A DNA stretch of 64,000 nucleotides from Dipylidium caninum. Lineage: Eukaryota; Platyhelminthes; Cestoda; Cyclophyllidea; Dipylidiidae. Positions 48,401-60,100 of the stretch are shown in pieces (within the stretch, counting starts at the first letter, position 1; each line of letters starts with the position of its first letter). The translations under genes and the position numbers were made by a program. The notes beneath the pieces are model-generated. The model was given only the letters and a program-made list of their open reading frames with translations. It did no database searches and was not told the origin of the DNA. The stretch covers positions 186,001 to 250,000 of the forward strand of contig QEYB01001436.1 in the NCBI GenBank assembly GCA_017562135.1. The letters are read 5' to 3'.

Positions 48401-49627
48401 TCCGAGGCTGATGCCAACAAATACCTGCGAAATCACATTCTCGTCTGTCTGCTGGCCGGGGAAAAGGCTCCGCGTCTCGGATTGCGCTCCTTCGTCCTGC
48501 CTCTGCGCGCCAGCAACATCCCCTTCCATGAGCTGCGCCCCATCATCTTCCTCACCTCGCACGACTTCATGTCAAAGGAGTGGCAGGAGATAGAGAACTT
48601 CCCCGATATCTACTACCTCCCGGGCTCTCCCCTGAGTCGCCGAGACCTGTGGGCGGCTCGTATACAACTCTGCTCTGTCTGTGTGGTCATTGGAGTCTCC
48701 GAAACCGTCCAAGTGGACGACCCCTACATGCTGGACAAGGAGGCCATTCTCTGCTCCCTTAACATACGCGCCTTGAAGATTCCTCCCTCGCTGCGACAGT
48801 CGGTTAGTGAAGACATGGCAGCCCGTTCGAGTGGGGCGGAGATCCCTCTCCTCACCGCACTGAGCATGGACTCTAACATCCACTTCTTGGACCCGGAAGA
48901 CTTTGAAACCGGCAACGCCGATGTTGACATCTTTTTGACCATGCCATTTGCCCGAGGTCTGGCCTTTACTGGCTCGGTGTTGGATGCCCTCGTCTCCACG
49001 GCCTACTTTGACAGAAACGCCATGACGTTGATTCGCTACTTGGTGACGGGTGGAACGACTCCGGTGTTGGAGCAGTGGGCTGCTTATGGTGGCGACTTTT
49101 ATGATAATCTGCAGATCACCGACACCGGAGAAGTGCAAGTTAACGAGTTTCTGGCGACTCTTCGACGCAACAACACGAAAAGGCCGACGATTGCACAGTT
49201 GGGCTTTAACGATCCGAGACTAGCAGCGATTTTTGGAGATTTTCGCAAAAATACAGGTGTAGTCCTTTTTGGCGACCTCTTTTGTCAAGCCTTGCAAGAG
49301 TTTGGCATTCTCTGTTTGGGTCTCTTTCGTCTAAACGCCCCAACCTCGACACTGCGCCGGGTGGGGACGAGTTCCGCCTCGTTGGCTAAACCCCCATCGA
49401 TGGCCAGACGGGCGAGTGCCTGCAGCCCGCCCGAACCGGTGAAAATGCGAATTCTCTTTGAGGAGCGCAAGGATTTAAAACCGCCGACGGAGAGGAGGTT
49501 GGCGGATCAACAGAACCTGCCCGTGGACCCGCCCTCAGTGAACAATCGCTTTGTCATCACCAGTCCTCCCTACACCTTCCCTGTGTATCCCAGTGATCTC
49601 GTCTTTTGTCTCATCCCCTGCCAGTGA
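39455..49627 (+). CDS. slo: Slo/BK-type calcium-activated potassium channel alpha subunit
   Basis: A plasma-membrane potassium channel opened by depolarisation and calcium. Seven exons: 39455-39818, 40131-40616, 40685-41151, 44167-44358, 46900-47662, 47933-48254 and 48324-49627. Phases agree, giving about 1298 residues. It has S0 ([15 protein letters not shown]), a CC pair after S0, S1-S3 keeping the S2 and S3 charges, S4 arginines ([11 protein letters not shown]), the TVGYGD filter, and RCK1 and RCK2. After RCK1 comes a [10 protein letters not shown] cysteine motif. The C-terminus matches the family ([20 protein letters not shown]). RCK1 calcium-site residues equivalent to D362, D367, R514, S533 and E535 are present, but the aspartate-rich calcium bowl is not. 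A segment of about 108 extra residues splits R514 from W524. One extra base at 47566-47572 breaks the frame before [15 protein letters not shown]. The start is the first ATG, 16 nt after a gttgcag acceptor that may be a trans-splice or 5' UTR splice site. Exons 1-3 are GC-rich, exons 4-7 less so. Confidence 0.94.
41683..41700. repeat. TG dinucleotide microsatellite
   Basis: Short (TG)n tract within Slo intron 3. Confidence 0.8.
43205..43630. repeat. Diverged 211 bp tandem duplication
   Basis: Two direct copies about 211 bp apart in Slo intron 3. The best-kept core begins with CCAAAAGCATTT (43,250 and 43,461) and runs into AGGCATGCRYGCATTCCTC. Further matches flank it on both sides (GGTCAC or TGTCAC before, TATTTTGAATATGCCAC or TTGTTTGAATTTCGCCAC after). 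The outer parts have diverged more than the core. Confidence 0.65.
44359..46899 (+). other. Slo intron 4
   Basis: A 2.5 kb intron, moderately AT-rich. It ends with an AAAT tetranucleotide run (about 46,866-46,884) only 15 bp before the acceptor of exon 5. I saw no coding exon in it. Confidence 0.7.
46866..46884. repeat. AAAT tetranucleotide run next to a splice acceptor
   Basis: About four to five AAAT units immediately before the TTTAACAG acceptor of Slo exon 5. The usual pyrimidine tract is poor here, so the acceptor is unusually A-rich. Confidence 0.75.
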
Positions 49628-52600
49628 CGCGCCATTGAGTCCATTATTTTCCTTTAGTCATTGATGACGCTGTGAAAGGTGACAGAAGATTACAACTCCT
49701 TTATTCTTCTCCGCGTGAGGGCGTTGGGCTCTGTAGGCAGGCGAGGGCGACAGCTGCAAATCGCCCTCTTACGTGATTTAGACTTTTGCCGGCCCCTCCC
49801 CCGGGCTGGCACTGGCGGAGTCTCGAGGCGGTGGCTCCTCCAACTCCCTCAAAAGGGGACGGTCAACCTCATTTGCACTGGCGTTTGCAGACGTCAGTCC
49901 TCCTTTGCATTCCAGTCAGTGTCTGAGGAAATTCTTGCCATCACTTCCACTCTGCATCGGCCACCCCTGCGAGCGGAAACGCGGCCCCCAATGGTCCGCC
50001 CACCTCCCCGCCACCGTCGAAGCTTCGCCCGTCCCAGTCACACTCGGCTTCTCCACCGCCGAGCCGAGCATCACTGCTCAAGCGCAACTTCCCGTGGCCT
50101 GGTGGGGTTGAGGTCCACTGGTGAGGCAAAAAATTTCGCGCCTGCACACATTTGAAGTGAACCGCGACCGAGTGGACGGCAGGCGTTTATCCATGCAACA
50201 GACGCTGGAGTGTGATCAGCAGGATGCGCGAAGGGGCGGACAGACAAAAGATGAATGCGGGACGTACGCGTTGGCGGGAGGGGAGCGGGGAGACGCGCAC
50301 TGAACTGCGATTAGACTGAAAACGTGACCACGACGACGTGCCTCCCACGGTTGCTTTTGTTCTGTCTATTTTTGGAACTCCGAAGGGGAACGCGGACACA
50401 CCCGTCCGGGGGCATTTTCACAATGCGCGTCTTTGCCTTTCACATCCATTGGTGTGGAAGAGTCTCCCTTCCGACGCGACTGCCTCGTCTCGCTCCTCTC
50501 CGAGCCTTCCACGACGAAGTGTCGCCTCGCTCCTTGGCGACGATTGCCGATTCACAGCCAGACGCCCGTCCCTCTCCTCCGCCACTGCGAGGGGATGCGC
50601 GAACTGCGTACGGGTTTTTCCTTCTGGGGAGAAATCGGGCGCACACCGAGAATCTCTTGATTCCATAGCTGCCCCTCCCCTCCCCTCCGCTCCTCAACAG
50701 CCTAGCTCCTCGACTTCGCAGGCAGTCGCGTTGCGTGGCGCCCCTCCGCCCGTCGTCTCGAAATGCCGACGGAGGCGGTCTCAGCATGCGTCGTCTCCTG
50801 AGGGAACCGCCCAAAGCGATTGAGAAGCGAAATCGCCTCTGTTGGCAATTCGAGCCACTTCAACTCTTGTCGACTTCGAGGATTTTTCCGGGCGGGGAAA
50901 ACTTCACACCTCAATTAAAGTACAAGCGCGTCGGACTCGTTTGAGTTGCCACACGAAAGCCTAAATTGTTAATCGTCCACATGTTCGTGTCCACACATAT
51001 GACTCCTGCACGAGGCGAGGAGGAGGAGGAGGAGACCGCCACCGCCTCTTTTTTGACCTCGTCGGGGGGCGACGGGAGCGGTGGATCAACAGACGCGGTC
51101 AAGACCGGCCTCCACGAGACGGCTTCGCGATCCCACGGGAGCGGCCTCTGCCAGGCGTGACGGACGTGCAGCAGACACGCTACAGCCGCCCCGAGACGAT
51201 GCTGGCATCAGCCCTGCCTCCTCTTCCTCCTCCCTCGTCTCCTCCTCCTCCTCCTCCCTCGTCTTCCTCATCGGCCTCCTCGTTGTTGTGGAAGGAGCAT
51301 CGACTTAGCCAGGTCCACGGCGGGCGCCTCAACGACTCAAGTGGCCCAAGTTCAAGTAGACTTTTTGCCAGTCTGCGGGTTTGTAAACACCTCCGCCTGT
51401 CCATGGCCCGTTTCCTCCGGCCTTCGTGCTGCACTCGTGCGGCATCCTCGCCGCGCACTCGTTGCCAGACCTTTGAGTGTCGCCGCGCAGCGGGTGGGAA
51501 GACTCCACTCTCACACGGGCGGTCGCCTCGTCCCCGCGGACCTTAGCGAAGCCGGCTGTGCTCTCGTGGGTGAACGCTTTTATGGCTTTGGAGGGGGCTC
51601 GCGACTCGCCGGCCAGACACCTTCTCGGCTCGACGCGAAGAAGTGGCGGTGGAGGTGACTTCTCGGCCATTTGCGGGTAGCGTTTGCACTTAGGCCAATT
51701 AGAATGTCTCTGGGGAAGAAGCGGCGACAACAGCAGTCGGGCGGAGTTCTGCCACTCGGGACGCGAATAAAATCCGCCCACCGAGCTGAGTTAATTTAGG
51801 AAATTTGCTCCGTCCGAACGATGTGAAGCTGACTTTTTAGACGCCCGTCTGCCCGCCCCTCCATTTGCTTTCATCCACTTTACAACCCCGCGCTGTGCTT
51901 GGAGCGCTTGGGCTCAGAAATTCCGTCTCGACAGCACATCTGGCCTTCCGCCCCCTTCCTTGCATCTGCCAAGGCGTTGTCGGGAATTTTTTATTGCCTC
52001 AAAATGACTCTTCTTAGTCCCCAGTGGATGCTGAATAGTGCTTTTAAGTAGTATAAACAGGTTACATTATTTGACAAGGTGACTCAATCGCGCGGTAAGA
52101 GCAAATGTCGAGACGCGCTCAGAGGGCATTTTTGACTTGGTCTGTGGATGGGCGACGCGATTGAGGGGCGGAGAAGGGGACAGGCAGCGGTGCCACGCGC
52201 CGACGGCAGTTCGGCCGGCAGGGCACTCGGTCCACCCTCGGAGAATCGGCCACAATCACGCGCTTTCGAATGTCCTCGACAATTCGCCCTCCCCTCACCC
52301 GGCACGACGCACTACGAGGCAGGCGGCAGCGTCGGCCGGAGGCGAAGCGAAAGGGCTGCCAGCAACTGCTGAGGTCCACTTTCGATGGATCGGCATGGTT
52401 TGCCAACAAAAGAGAAGGTGCTACGTCCCGTCGTGTCGCCGGCGGAGGAGGCGAACAGAAAGGGAACACTTCGAGAGCCACAGAGGGTCCGCGGCCGGTG
52501 GCAAAGTGGAATCATTGGGTCAAAGGGCGGAGAGAAAGGCCCAGAGGTTGGGCGCGCAACACATCAGCCCCTCGTCAAGGATCTACGAGACCGTCGGAAA

Positions 52601-52680
52601 GCGTTCACGACAGTCTCATCATCGAAAAAAATAATGACCGTTACGGAAGGTCTCGGACCGGCTAATTGCTCACTTTCTCC
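49628..52680. other. Intergenic region right of Slo
   Basis: Three kilobases of GC-rich sequence between the Slo stop codon and the inverted afadin copy. It contains GAG and CTC trinucleotide runs near 51,018-51,036 and 51,219-51,262. No recognisable gene on either strand. The Slo 3' UTR begins here, but I could not place a clear AATAAA close to the stop. Confidence 0.55.
51018..51262. repeat. GAG and CTC trinucleotide runs
   Basis: A GAG run at about 51,018-51,036 and CTC-rich runs at about 51,219-51,262, facing each other 200 bp apart, so the transcript could pair with itself. Confidence 0.65.
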
Positions 52681-53512
52681 ATTATCACTCAAGAAAAGCC
52701 GAAAGGTGAGTTCGGTCTGCTTCTGCCTACGCAGCATCCTAGATCCACCACACGCCTCCCAGCCACCACAAGAAGGCGTCTACAACACCGCCTCCGACGC
52801 CACCTCGGAGAGTGAGGACATCCTCACCAAGGCCGAGCAACGCATCGCCTCCGCCTCCGCTTCTGCCTCCGCCAACCGCGTCGCCACCGCCGAGAAGATG
52901 ACCTCGCCCCTCAACACCTCCGCCGCCAAGGGCCTCACCGACAGGGCGATGCAGACGGTAGCAGAGTAAGTCCACGCTGCCCAGCCCCGCACCGCCCCGC
53001 TCCGCCCCACCCCACCCGCCTTGTCCCTCTCCCCACCCCCCCTTCCACACTCAACGATGCTGTAGGTCCACCGCCGACTCCAGGACACCCGTCGACTCCA
53101 CCAAGTCCTCCCTCGTGGTCGCCCTCCAGGCCTCCGCGGTGCAGACCGACCCCCTGCAGGCCGGCGAGGAGGCACGAGACGAGGCGAGGTACTCGCCACC
53201 ACTCGACCGTCTGCCCCTCGCGAAGCCGCCTCCGCGGGCGGGACAGGCGGTGTCGAGACCGACTCCACGCCACACTGCCACCGTGCGGGTGGAGGATGTC
53301 ACCAAGCTGTCCGTCGACCCACAACTCGCACGGTAAGTGGCGCCTTCCACGTCGACTTGCAGACAAGCCGGTCCTGCCTCTTCTCATGTCTCTCGTCTCC
53401 ACCTCCGCTTCCGTCTCAACCTCAGGTTCCATCAGCAGGCACAGTCGCTCACACACGACCTCGTCACCTCCTCGTCGTCCCACACCGCGGTGAGCACCAG
53501 GCCGAGGACATT
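52681..53512 (+). pseudogene. Inverted partial copy of afadin exons 9-11
   Basis: About 830 bp whose exons and introns match 58,295-59,091 on the opposite strand. It starts inside the end of afadin exon 8 and stops inside exon 11. Three exons keep canonical splice sites and matching phases: 52743-52965 (EGVYNTASDATSESEDILTK), 53066-53332 (VRVEDVTKLSVDPQLAR) and 53363-53489 (AQSLTHDLVTSSSS), with the 37 nt and 30 nt introns preserved. The reading frame here is unbroken, while the parental copy has frame gaps. No PDZ, DIL or C-terminal exons accompany it, so it cannot make afadin. Whether it is transcribed or belongs to a chimeric gene is unknown. The label pseudogene means a partial duplicate, not a proven dead one. 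Confidence 0.75.
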
Positions 53513-54190
53513 AACAGTGGCGGTGTGAAAGCCTTAGGGAAATGGCTTTTCCGATCGGTAAATTATCGAGGCGCACCAACTGTGCGCCAAAAATGGCATC
53601 CTCGTAAGGAGTTTCGGCCCCTTGAAAGGGTCAGAACGGAGAGGGTGGCTTCCTGCACAAAAACAACACCTGACAAGGCAAATGTCCCCACCACTATAGA
53701 CAGACAACTTGTAACAAGCAAAAGTTGTTAATAAATTAGCGAGTGGTGTTCGTAGTTGGGATTGTGAAGGAGACCAAGTGGCGAGTTGAAAATTTTTCTC
53801 GACAGAGGCCAATTTGGTCTTTCTTCTGCTCTATTAAAACGCCATGTTCGCCTGAGAGAATTTTGCCTCAAAAAATAAAAAACCTAACTGCTAGAACTAA
53901 ACAAACATCTTTAGCCAAGTTTTAGTTGAAAAAAACGGGCATCAATACTTCCACCAATCCGACAGACCAGAGACGCGACGAGTAATTAGAAACAACCCAG
54001 CAAAGATACGAAAAGTGTAAGTTAAATTCGGTACCGAATACATCAAAACAATCTCCGTTGTTCAATTTTCACATCATACGTTACGTAAAAGTAATAGACC
54101 GTGGCAAACAGAAAGAGGAGGAAGAACAGTAAAGAGGGCAGATGTGAAAAATTATTTTACAAGCAAATACAGTCTTTTAAGGGTATAAGA
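53513..54190. other. AT-rich spacer at the afadin 3' end
   Basis: AT-rich sequence between the inverted copy and the afadin stop codon at 54,191. It probably holds the afadin 3' UTR on the minus strand. No coding exon recognised. Confidence 0.55.
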
Positions 54191-57100
54191 TTAACGCGTT
54201 AGGCTGTTCATTATTTCCCTTTCCTTATACGAGGCTTTAAAACGGTCCTTCGGCATTTCTTCGCCGATCGCCTTAGCGAAGAATGCCATCTTGTCCTTAA
54301 AAGAGAGATTTTCCGCGTTTTCAGGTTGAGTCACATTCTGAGGAAGATGGGAATCCCGATCGTGCTATAATTGGGCACCAAAGTAGGCAGAAATTCATTA
54401 AAATACGCTGTCTTTACATTCATAAATGCATAAATTTCGCTGACGATATATGACTCGAGAGATATGGCATCTGGTCATGAAAAGTTATTATTTACTAATA
54501 CCTAGAAGCAGTTAAAACCAACATTTCGGCTGGAGAAAATATGTACCGAACGACAATATACAAAGCACTCACATGTCGTAAAGACGAATCCCTCCAGCCA
54601 CCTACAGGACAGATAAATAGCGCACAAAGGAAGGACCAATCCAATTTTGACCTCAAAAGCGGCCAACAGCAAGGACTCAACTCACCCGTTGTTGATTGGT
54701 TGTTGCGTGACGAAGGCTGATTTTCTCCACGAATCGCGCCCCTTCTCACTTGGTCCGAGGGTCGAGAGGTCATTACCGGTGGAATATGTGTCGGGGAGTA
54801 GAGGGCCACAGACTCAAGATGTGGGTCAAAGGAGACCGACTTCCGACTGGCGCGCAGCTCAGAGTTACGACCCAATGGTGACCCGTTAGCTTCAGTGATC
54901 GCAGATGGGTTCGTTAGAGTATGGTGGCTAGTTGGGGCATAACTTGGTGTTTTCCTTGCTCTGGTGATGGGGCTGCCCCTGTCCCCATAAAGCGGGCCTG
55001 TAATATAAAAGAATCAAAGGTGCCGCCATCGCATTCTGTTTTTAACTCCTTTGCTGCCTCCGCTGTTTAGCCTAGAAATAATAGACAGCACCATTTCACA
55101 TCTCGCGGGTAGAACAGGATATCAGGTTCTACCTACAGGTTGCTGCTCTGGGTGATGGGATCCCTCATTGTCCCATCACTAGTCCGAGTAATCGAATCAA
55201 CTGTAACAAACGCTACTAAAAGAAGTCAGTTATGTATTTTTTTAAGGCTCATAGGTCCGAATACCTAATCGGGCTATATTGTTTCACTCCCCTTCACATC
55301 GACGGAGATCAATGGCCGTCTGTAATGATTAAGCCCAAAGGAGGATTCTTTTAGCACAGAGAAGTCGCAACGTTTATTCACGATTTCACCAATTCTGGTG
55401 ATTTGAAGGTGACCCGAGATAAGCTAACGGGTTCACAAAGGTTTCCGCTTAAGTCAAACGACCTTATTGTATTTTCGAACTGTAAGGCTGAAGGGTGTAA
55501 TCGTTTTCTAGGCCTCAGAACCCACTCAAAAAGGACGTTTTATCAAATTACTCATTCACAACTGTGAAGTTCGTATCATAAAACAATACACTACTGATTA
55601 TAGTGAGTAGCATACGGTGATTTTGTGAACGGATCCTCAAATTCTGAACTAGTGTACATGGTATACCAAATAAGATATTCTCTAAAAAGCACTCTCGAGG
55701 GAGTATTTGACAAGGAGGGAACTGGACTCGAGGTTTGGACAAAAGTGGCAAAGATATTCGGGTCTAATGGAAGGATCTCATCCTTCTTTGGTTACCCTGC
55801 GCGGACTAAAGCCCATTTGATACGGCGCAGCACTAACATCGGACTGCTAAGACGGGTAAGTAGGAAATGTAGGATGAGTAGAAGGGGGACAACGAGCTTG
55901 TTAACTCGCTCATTTTGGCAATAGGCCTTAAAAATGGTCTCACCAGTAAAGGCAACTAATCGACTTTCACTCACCCGAATCCACTTGATAGGTGAATTTT
56001 GGTTGCATTGGCGGAACGGTCGTGGTCGGTGAGGAGAGAGGAAATCCAAGGGATGTGGAAAGGTTAGGGTCGGGACCCTGTAGGAGAATCGGGAGTGATA
56101 GCCTTTTAACCACTTCTCGTAGTAAGCCAATTGTCATAATCCATTAGGAGATCGGGCAGGTAACTGACTTACGTGTTTGGGCTTGAGAGCCTCCTCATAA
56201 ATCCGTGACTTCTGTTCCTGCACACGAATTGCCTCCAAACGTTCACTCGTAAAATCGTCCAGTCTACAAGTCATGCCAAAGCATATCTAATCACTAGTGC
56301 CGCCCAACCGCGGCACAATAATTTCCGAGGCGTTGAGTCCGCTTTACAATTTTTGGGGCCTGTGGCGTGTCTTTCTAGCTCAGGACATCCAAATTCATGC
56401 GTAGAACAGTGAAAATGAGTGGTTTGTTGCCGAGATGAGCGACTCTATTAGGCAGCAGCGACAAGAGGAAGCATCGAGGAAAGTCATTACGGCATACATC
56501 ACAAATCCCAACCCCACTAAACAAATGATGTCACCTTTGTTTTTCCACGTTTAGTCTGAGTCGTATGTATATACTTTTGAGAGTTTTTACGAGTTTCTAT
56601 TACAGGCAAGCAAGTACATGACTTACGGTTGAGACGTAACACAGCCATTGTCTGAAGTTTCATTGCGACGGAAGAATCGCGCCTGAGGAAGTACTGGAAC
56701 CCCAATTTTTGATACAAAGGTCTGAAAATTATGTGAGAAAAAGTAAGCCTAAAGAATCGTGACATGGTGTGCGTAAAATTGGTCCTAAACAACAAATAAT
56801 AACGAGTGTTTTCTAGTCACCTGTCCTCAGTTTTGAAAAACGGAGAAACAGTCTAAAAACCGGTATTTTCCACTTCTTTAGATCTGCGATTTGTTTACCG
56901 TTTATCGTAGAGCATCTCCTTACTTAGGGATGCAATGTGAAACCAGGTTACAGTGAAAGAGCCCAATTGTGCGTTCTTCGAACTCATTGGCTGACTGTTA
57001 GCCAATCGGCAGCAGGTGACGATGAGATCGATTGGCGGTATGAGTAATGCCGCGGGACGCGTTGAAATGAGTCGAAACACTTCGAATGAATTTAAGGCCA

Positions 57101-60100
57101 CGTGAGGTCGCTTCCACGTCCAAATTACACGTATATTTGACGTCTTCGTCTCTAAATGACGTGGCCGACAGGTGTGACGAGAATAGTTATGAAGTATTCA
57201 ACCACTACAATGTTCTGTTTCCAAGGCAACGTGGAATATATTTCCAGACTTCACCGCTCACACAACTTACTTTGTCGGGTGCGCTCACACAATGGGCATT
57301 TAACGACCTTGTTCGACTTCTCTCATTCATTTGCAGCTGGAATCGGTACTCCACACGCAGTTGATCTAGCTCACGTATGAGATCTTCATTGGGATTAGCC
57401 GACACGGCGTCTTCTAAACGGCGTATTTCGCGGACCAAATTTTGAAGATTTCGTGATTCATTGCCGTTCACCTCAGGTCGTACTGTGTGGCTCAGACTGC
57501 TTGTCCGCATTGCGTGATTAGACGCGGAGAGCTGGAGGTGAATCAAACAGCATAACGTTGGATTAGAAGGAGCTTCACCTTTCAACTCTGTTCGCACCAG
57601 GTGAGTCGTGTCCCTTTCCACTTTCACTTGTCATCTAGGGGGGAACGCGCGCCTCATTGAGGCCGTCAGTGCAGCTGCCCACCAGTTGGGGAGACTTAGC
57701 CAGTAAAGATGAAAATAAGCATTGAGTATTTCGGCTTCACATCCCGCATCCTGAATAACCCAGACTTGAACATTCACACGACAAAAACACCCTAACGCGT
57801 TTCTAGTTGCCCGTTTTGCCTTAGGCATGATAATTAAAAGCGGTGCATCAGGCATCGTTGGCGTTCTGCGTTGGTCAGCCAGTGTGTGTGTAGGTGGATA
57901 AGCTACTTAAACGCAATTTCGGCGAAAAGTCTGCAAGCCAGGGTGTCAAAGGCCAACACGCACCGATCTCGAATGGTTAATTAGGTCCACCCGCAGAGGG
58001 GAGCTTTCGCGGCTGCTCTGCCGCCGGGGGATAAAGTGACTGGCCGGCGGTCCGTACACACTCAGCGACGGCGGGGTCGGCGCCTTGGACGGCGACGTCT
58101 CGCGTCTAGTTGCCTCCACATCGCCAAACTTGATGGCCAAGTCGGAGGGTTCGAGACAGGCCGGTGGATGGTACTGTGGGAAGTCGGCGGTCGGCTCGGG
58201 GGGTGGCGAGGCTGTTCGAATCGCCAGATCAGTCTGCGACGACCAGTACGCAATGCCCGACTGGATGGTGCTGGCCTCCGCCTCTGCCTCACCAGTCCTC
58301 GGTCTGGTGCCAATTGCGGTGTAGGACGAAGAGGAGGTGACGAGGTCGTGTGTGAGCGACTGTGCCTGCTGCTGGAACCTGAGGTGGAGACGAGAGACGT
58401 GAGAAGAGGCAGGACCGGCTTGTCTGCAAGTCGACGTGGAAGGCGCCACTTACAGTGCGAGTTGTGGGTCGACGGACAGCTTGGTGACATCCTCCACCCG
58501 CACGGTGGCAGTGTGGCGCGGAGTCGGTCTCGAGACCCGCCTGTCCCGCCCGCGGGGGCGGCTTCGCGAGGGCAGACGGTCGAGCGGTGGCGAGTACCTC
58601 ACCTCGTCTCGTGCCTCCTCGCCGGCCCGCAGGGGGTCGGTCTGCACCGCGGAGGCCTGGAGGGCGACCACGAGAGAGGCCTTGGTGGAGTGGAGTCGAC
58701 GGTGGACCTAAAGCATCGTTGAGTGTGGGGGGGGGGGTGGGGGCGGGACAAGGCGGGCGCGGTGCAGCGCAGCGCAGCGCAGCGGGGCTGTGGCAGCGTG
58801 GACTTACTCTGCTACCGTCTGCATCGCCTTGTCGGTGAGGCCCTTGGCCGCGGAGGTGTTTGAGGGCGAGGTCATCTTCTCGGCGGTGGCGACGCGGTTG
58901 GCGGAGGCAGAAGCGGAGGCGGAGGCGATGCGTGCTCGGCCTTGGTGAGGATGTCCTCACTCTCCGAGGTGGCGTCGGAGGCGGTGTTGTAGACGCCTTC
59001 TTGTGGTGGCTGGGAGGCGTGTGGTGGATCTAGGATGCTGCGTAGGCAGAAGCAGACCGAACTCACCTTTCGGCTTTTCTTGAGTGATAATAGAAGAAGA
59101 GGAGGAAAGGGACGACAGTGAAGGCGAAATCTGTTGGGCATTGGAAGCGTTGTCCCGGTGTTTGAGCACTTCGGCATTTTTTTTGGCGTACTCGTTCCAC
59201 TCCACCGAATTGGATCCGTCGTCAAGGGCGCCGTTCGCGGCTAGCGAGTTCGCCTGTGCAGAGGAAAGCTTATTCAGCGGACTGCCATCAGACTTGCTGG
59301 AGCCTGTAGCGGATCTCACCGGTGAAAGCTGGAACGAACGAGGTCCATTGGGTGGCTGTGGTCTCTCGCCACACTTCACACCCGGTTTGGCCGCTTGCTC
59401 CGAGGGCTGCCAGACCTCGTCGCTGCCCTCGTCGCTGGAAAGGTCACCGGAGGATTCCTCGAACTCGTTCATCTCTGGCGATTGCATCATCCCACGGTTG
59501 GTCGACAAGCCGTCCATGCTTTTCGGGCGACAAATCTGTAAGAAGCGGTGACGAACAGTCAGACGTTAGCGTGTCATTTGTTCACCAGAGGTGGGCGCGT
59601 CACCGGACCGTTTCACCGGTTCAGTGCAGGAAGAAAAAAAGAGAAAATCGAATCTCGGCCAGTTTAAGCCCCTATTCGACACCGTGACGGGGATTATCTC
59701 CCCGCCGGCTCTCATCGGGGGGTTGGGTCAGGCGCCTTTGTGAGGGGGCCTGCGAGTATCTCCACGACAGTCCATCCCGAGTCCCGCACCACTCAAATAC
59801 CGCGCCTACGTCGGGAGGCAGGACTGGCAGCACAGAGACTCACCGGAAGTTGCGACTGTCGTTGTCTTGAAGCAGTGGCGAACGACGATCTCGACCCAAA
59901 CTGCGCTCCATTCATGTCGTCGCCGTCGTCATCTTCGTCATCGTCGTCGCCATTGCTGTCGTCGTCGTCGTCGTCGTCGGAGCCTTGTTTCAGCTGGGGG
60001 CTCTGAACGAGGCAGGGTGTTGATCGTGTGATGGAGTTCGGTGGCGGCGGCAGCCGACCACTCTGGGCGGAATTAATCAGTCCCATGATGCCTCGCTCCT

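Noticed and set aside
52681..59091. Inverted repeat as a missed-adapter sequencing artefact
   Set aside because: The arms differ by substitutions and indels and the match stops abruptly at both ends, while an artefact would give near-identical arms meeting at a centre.
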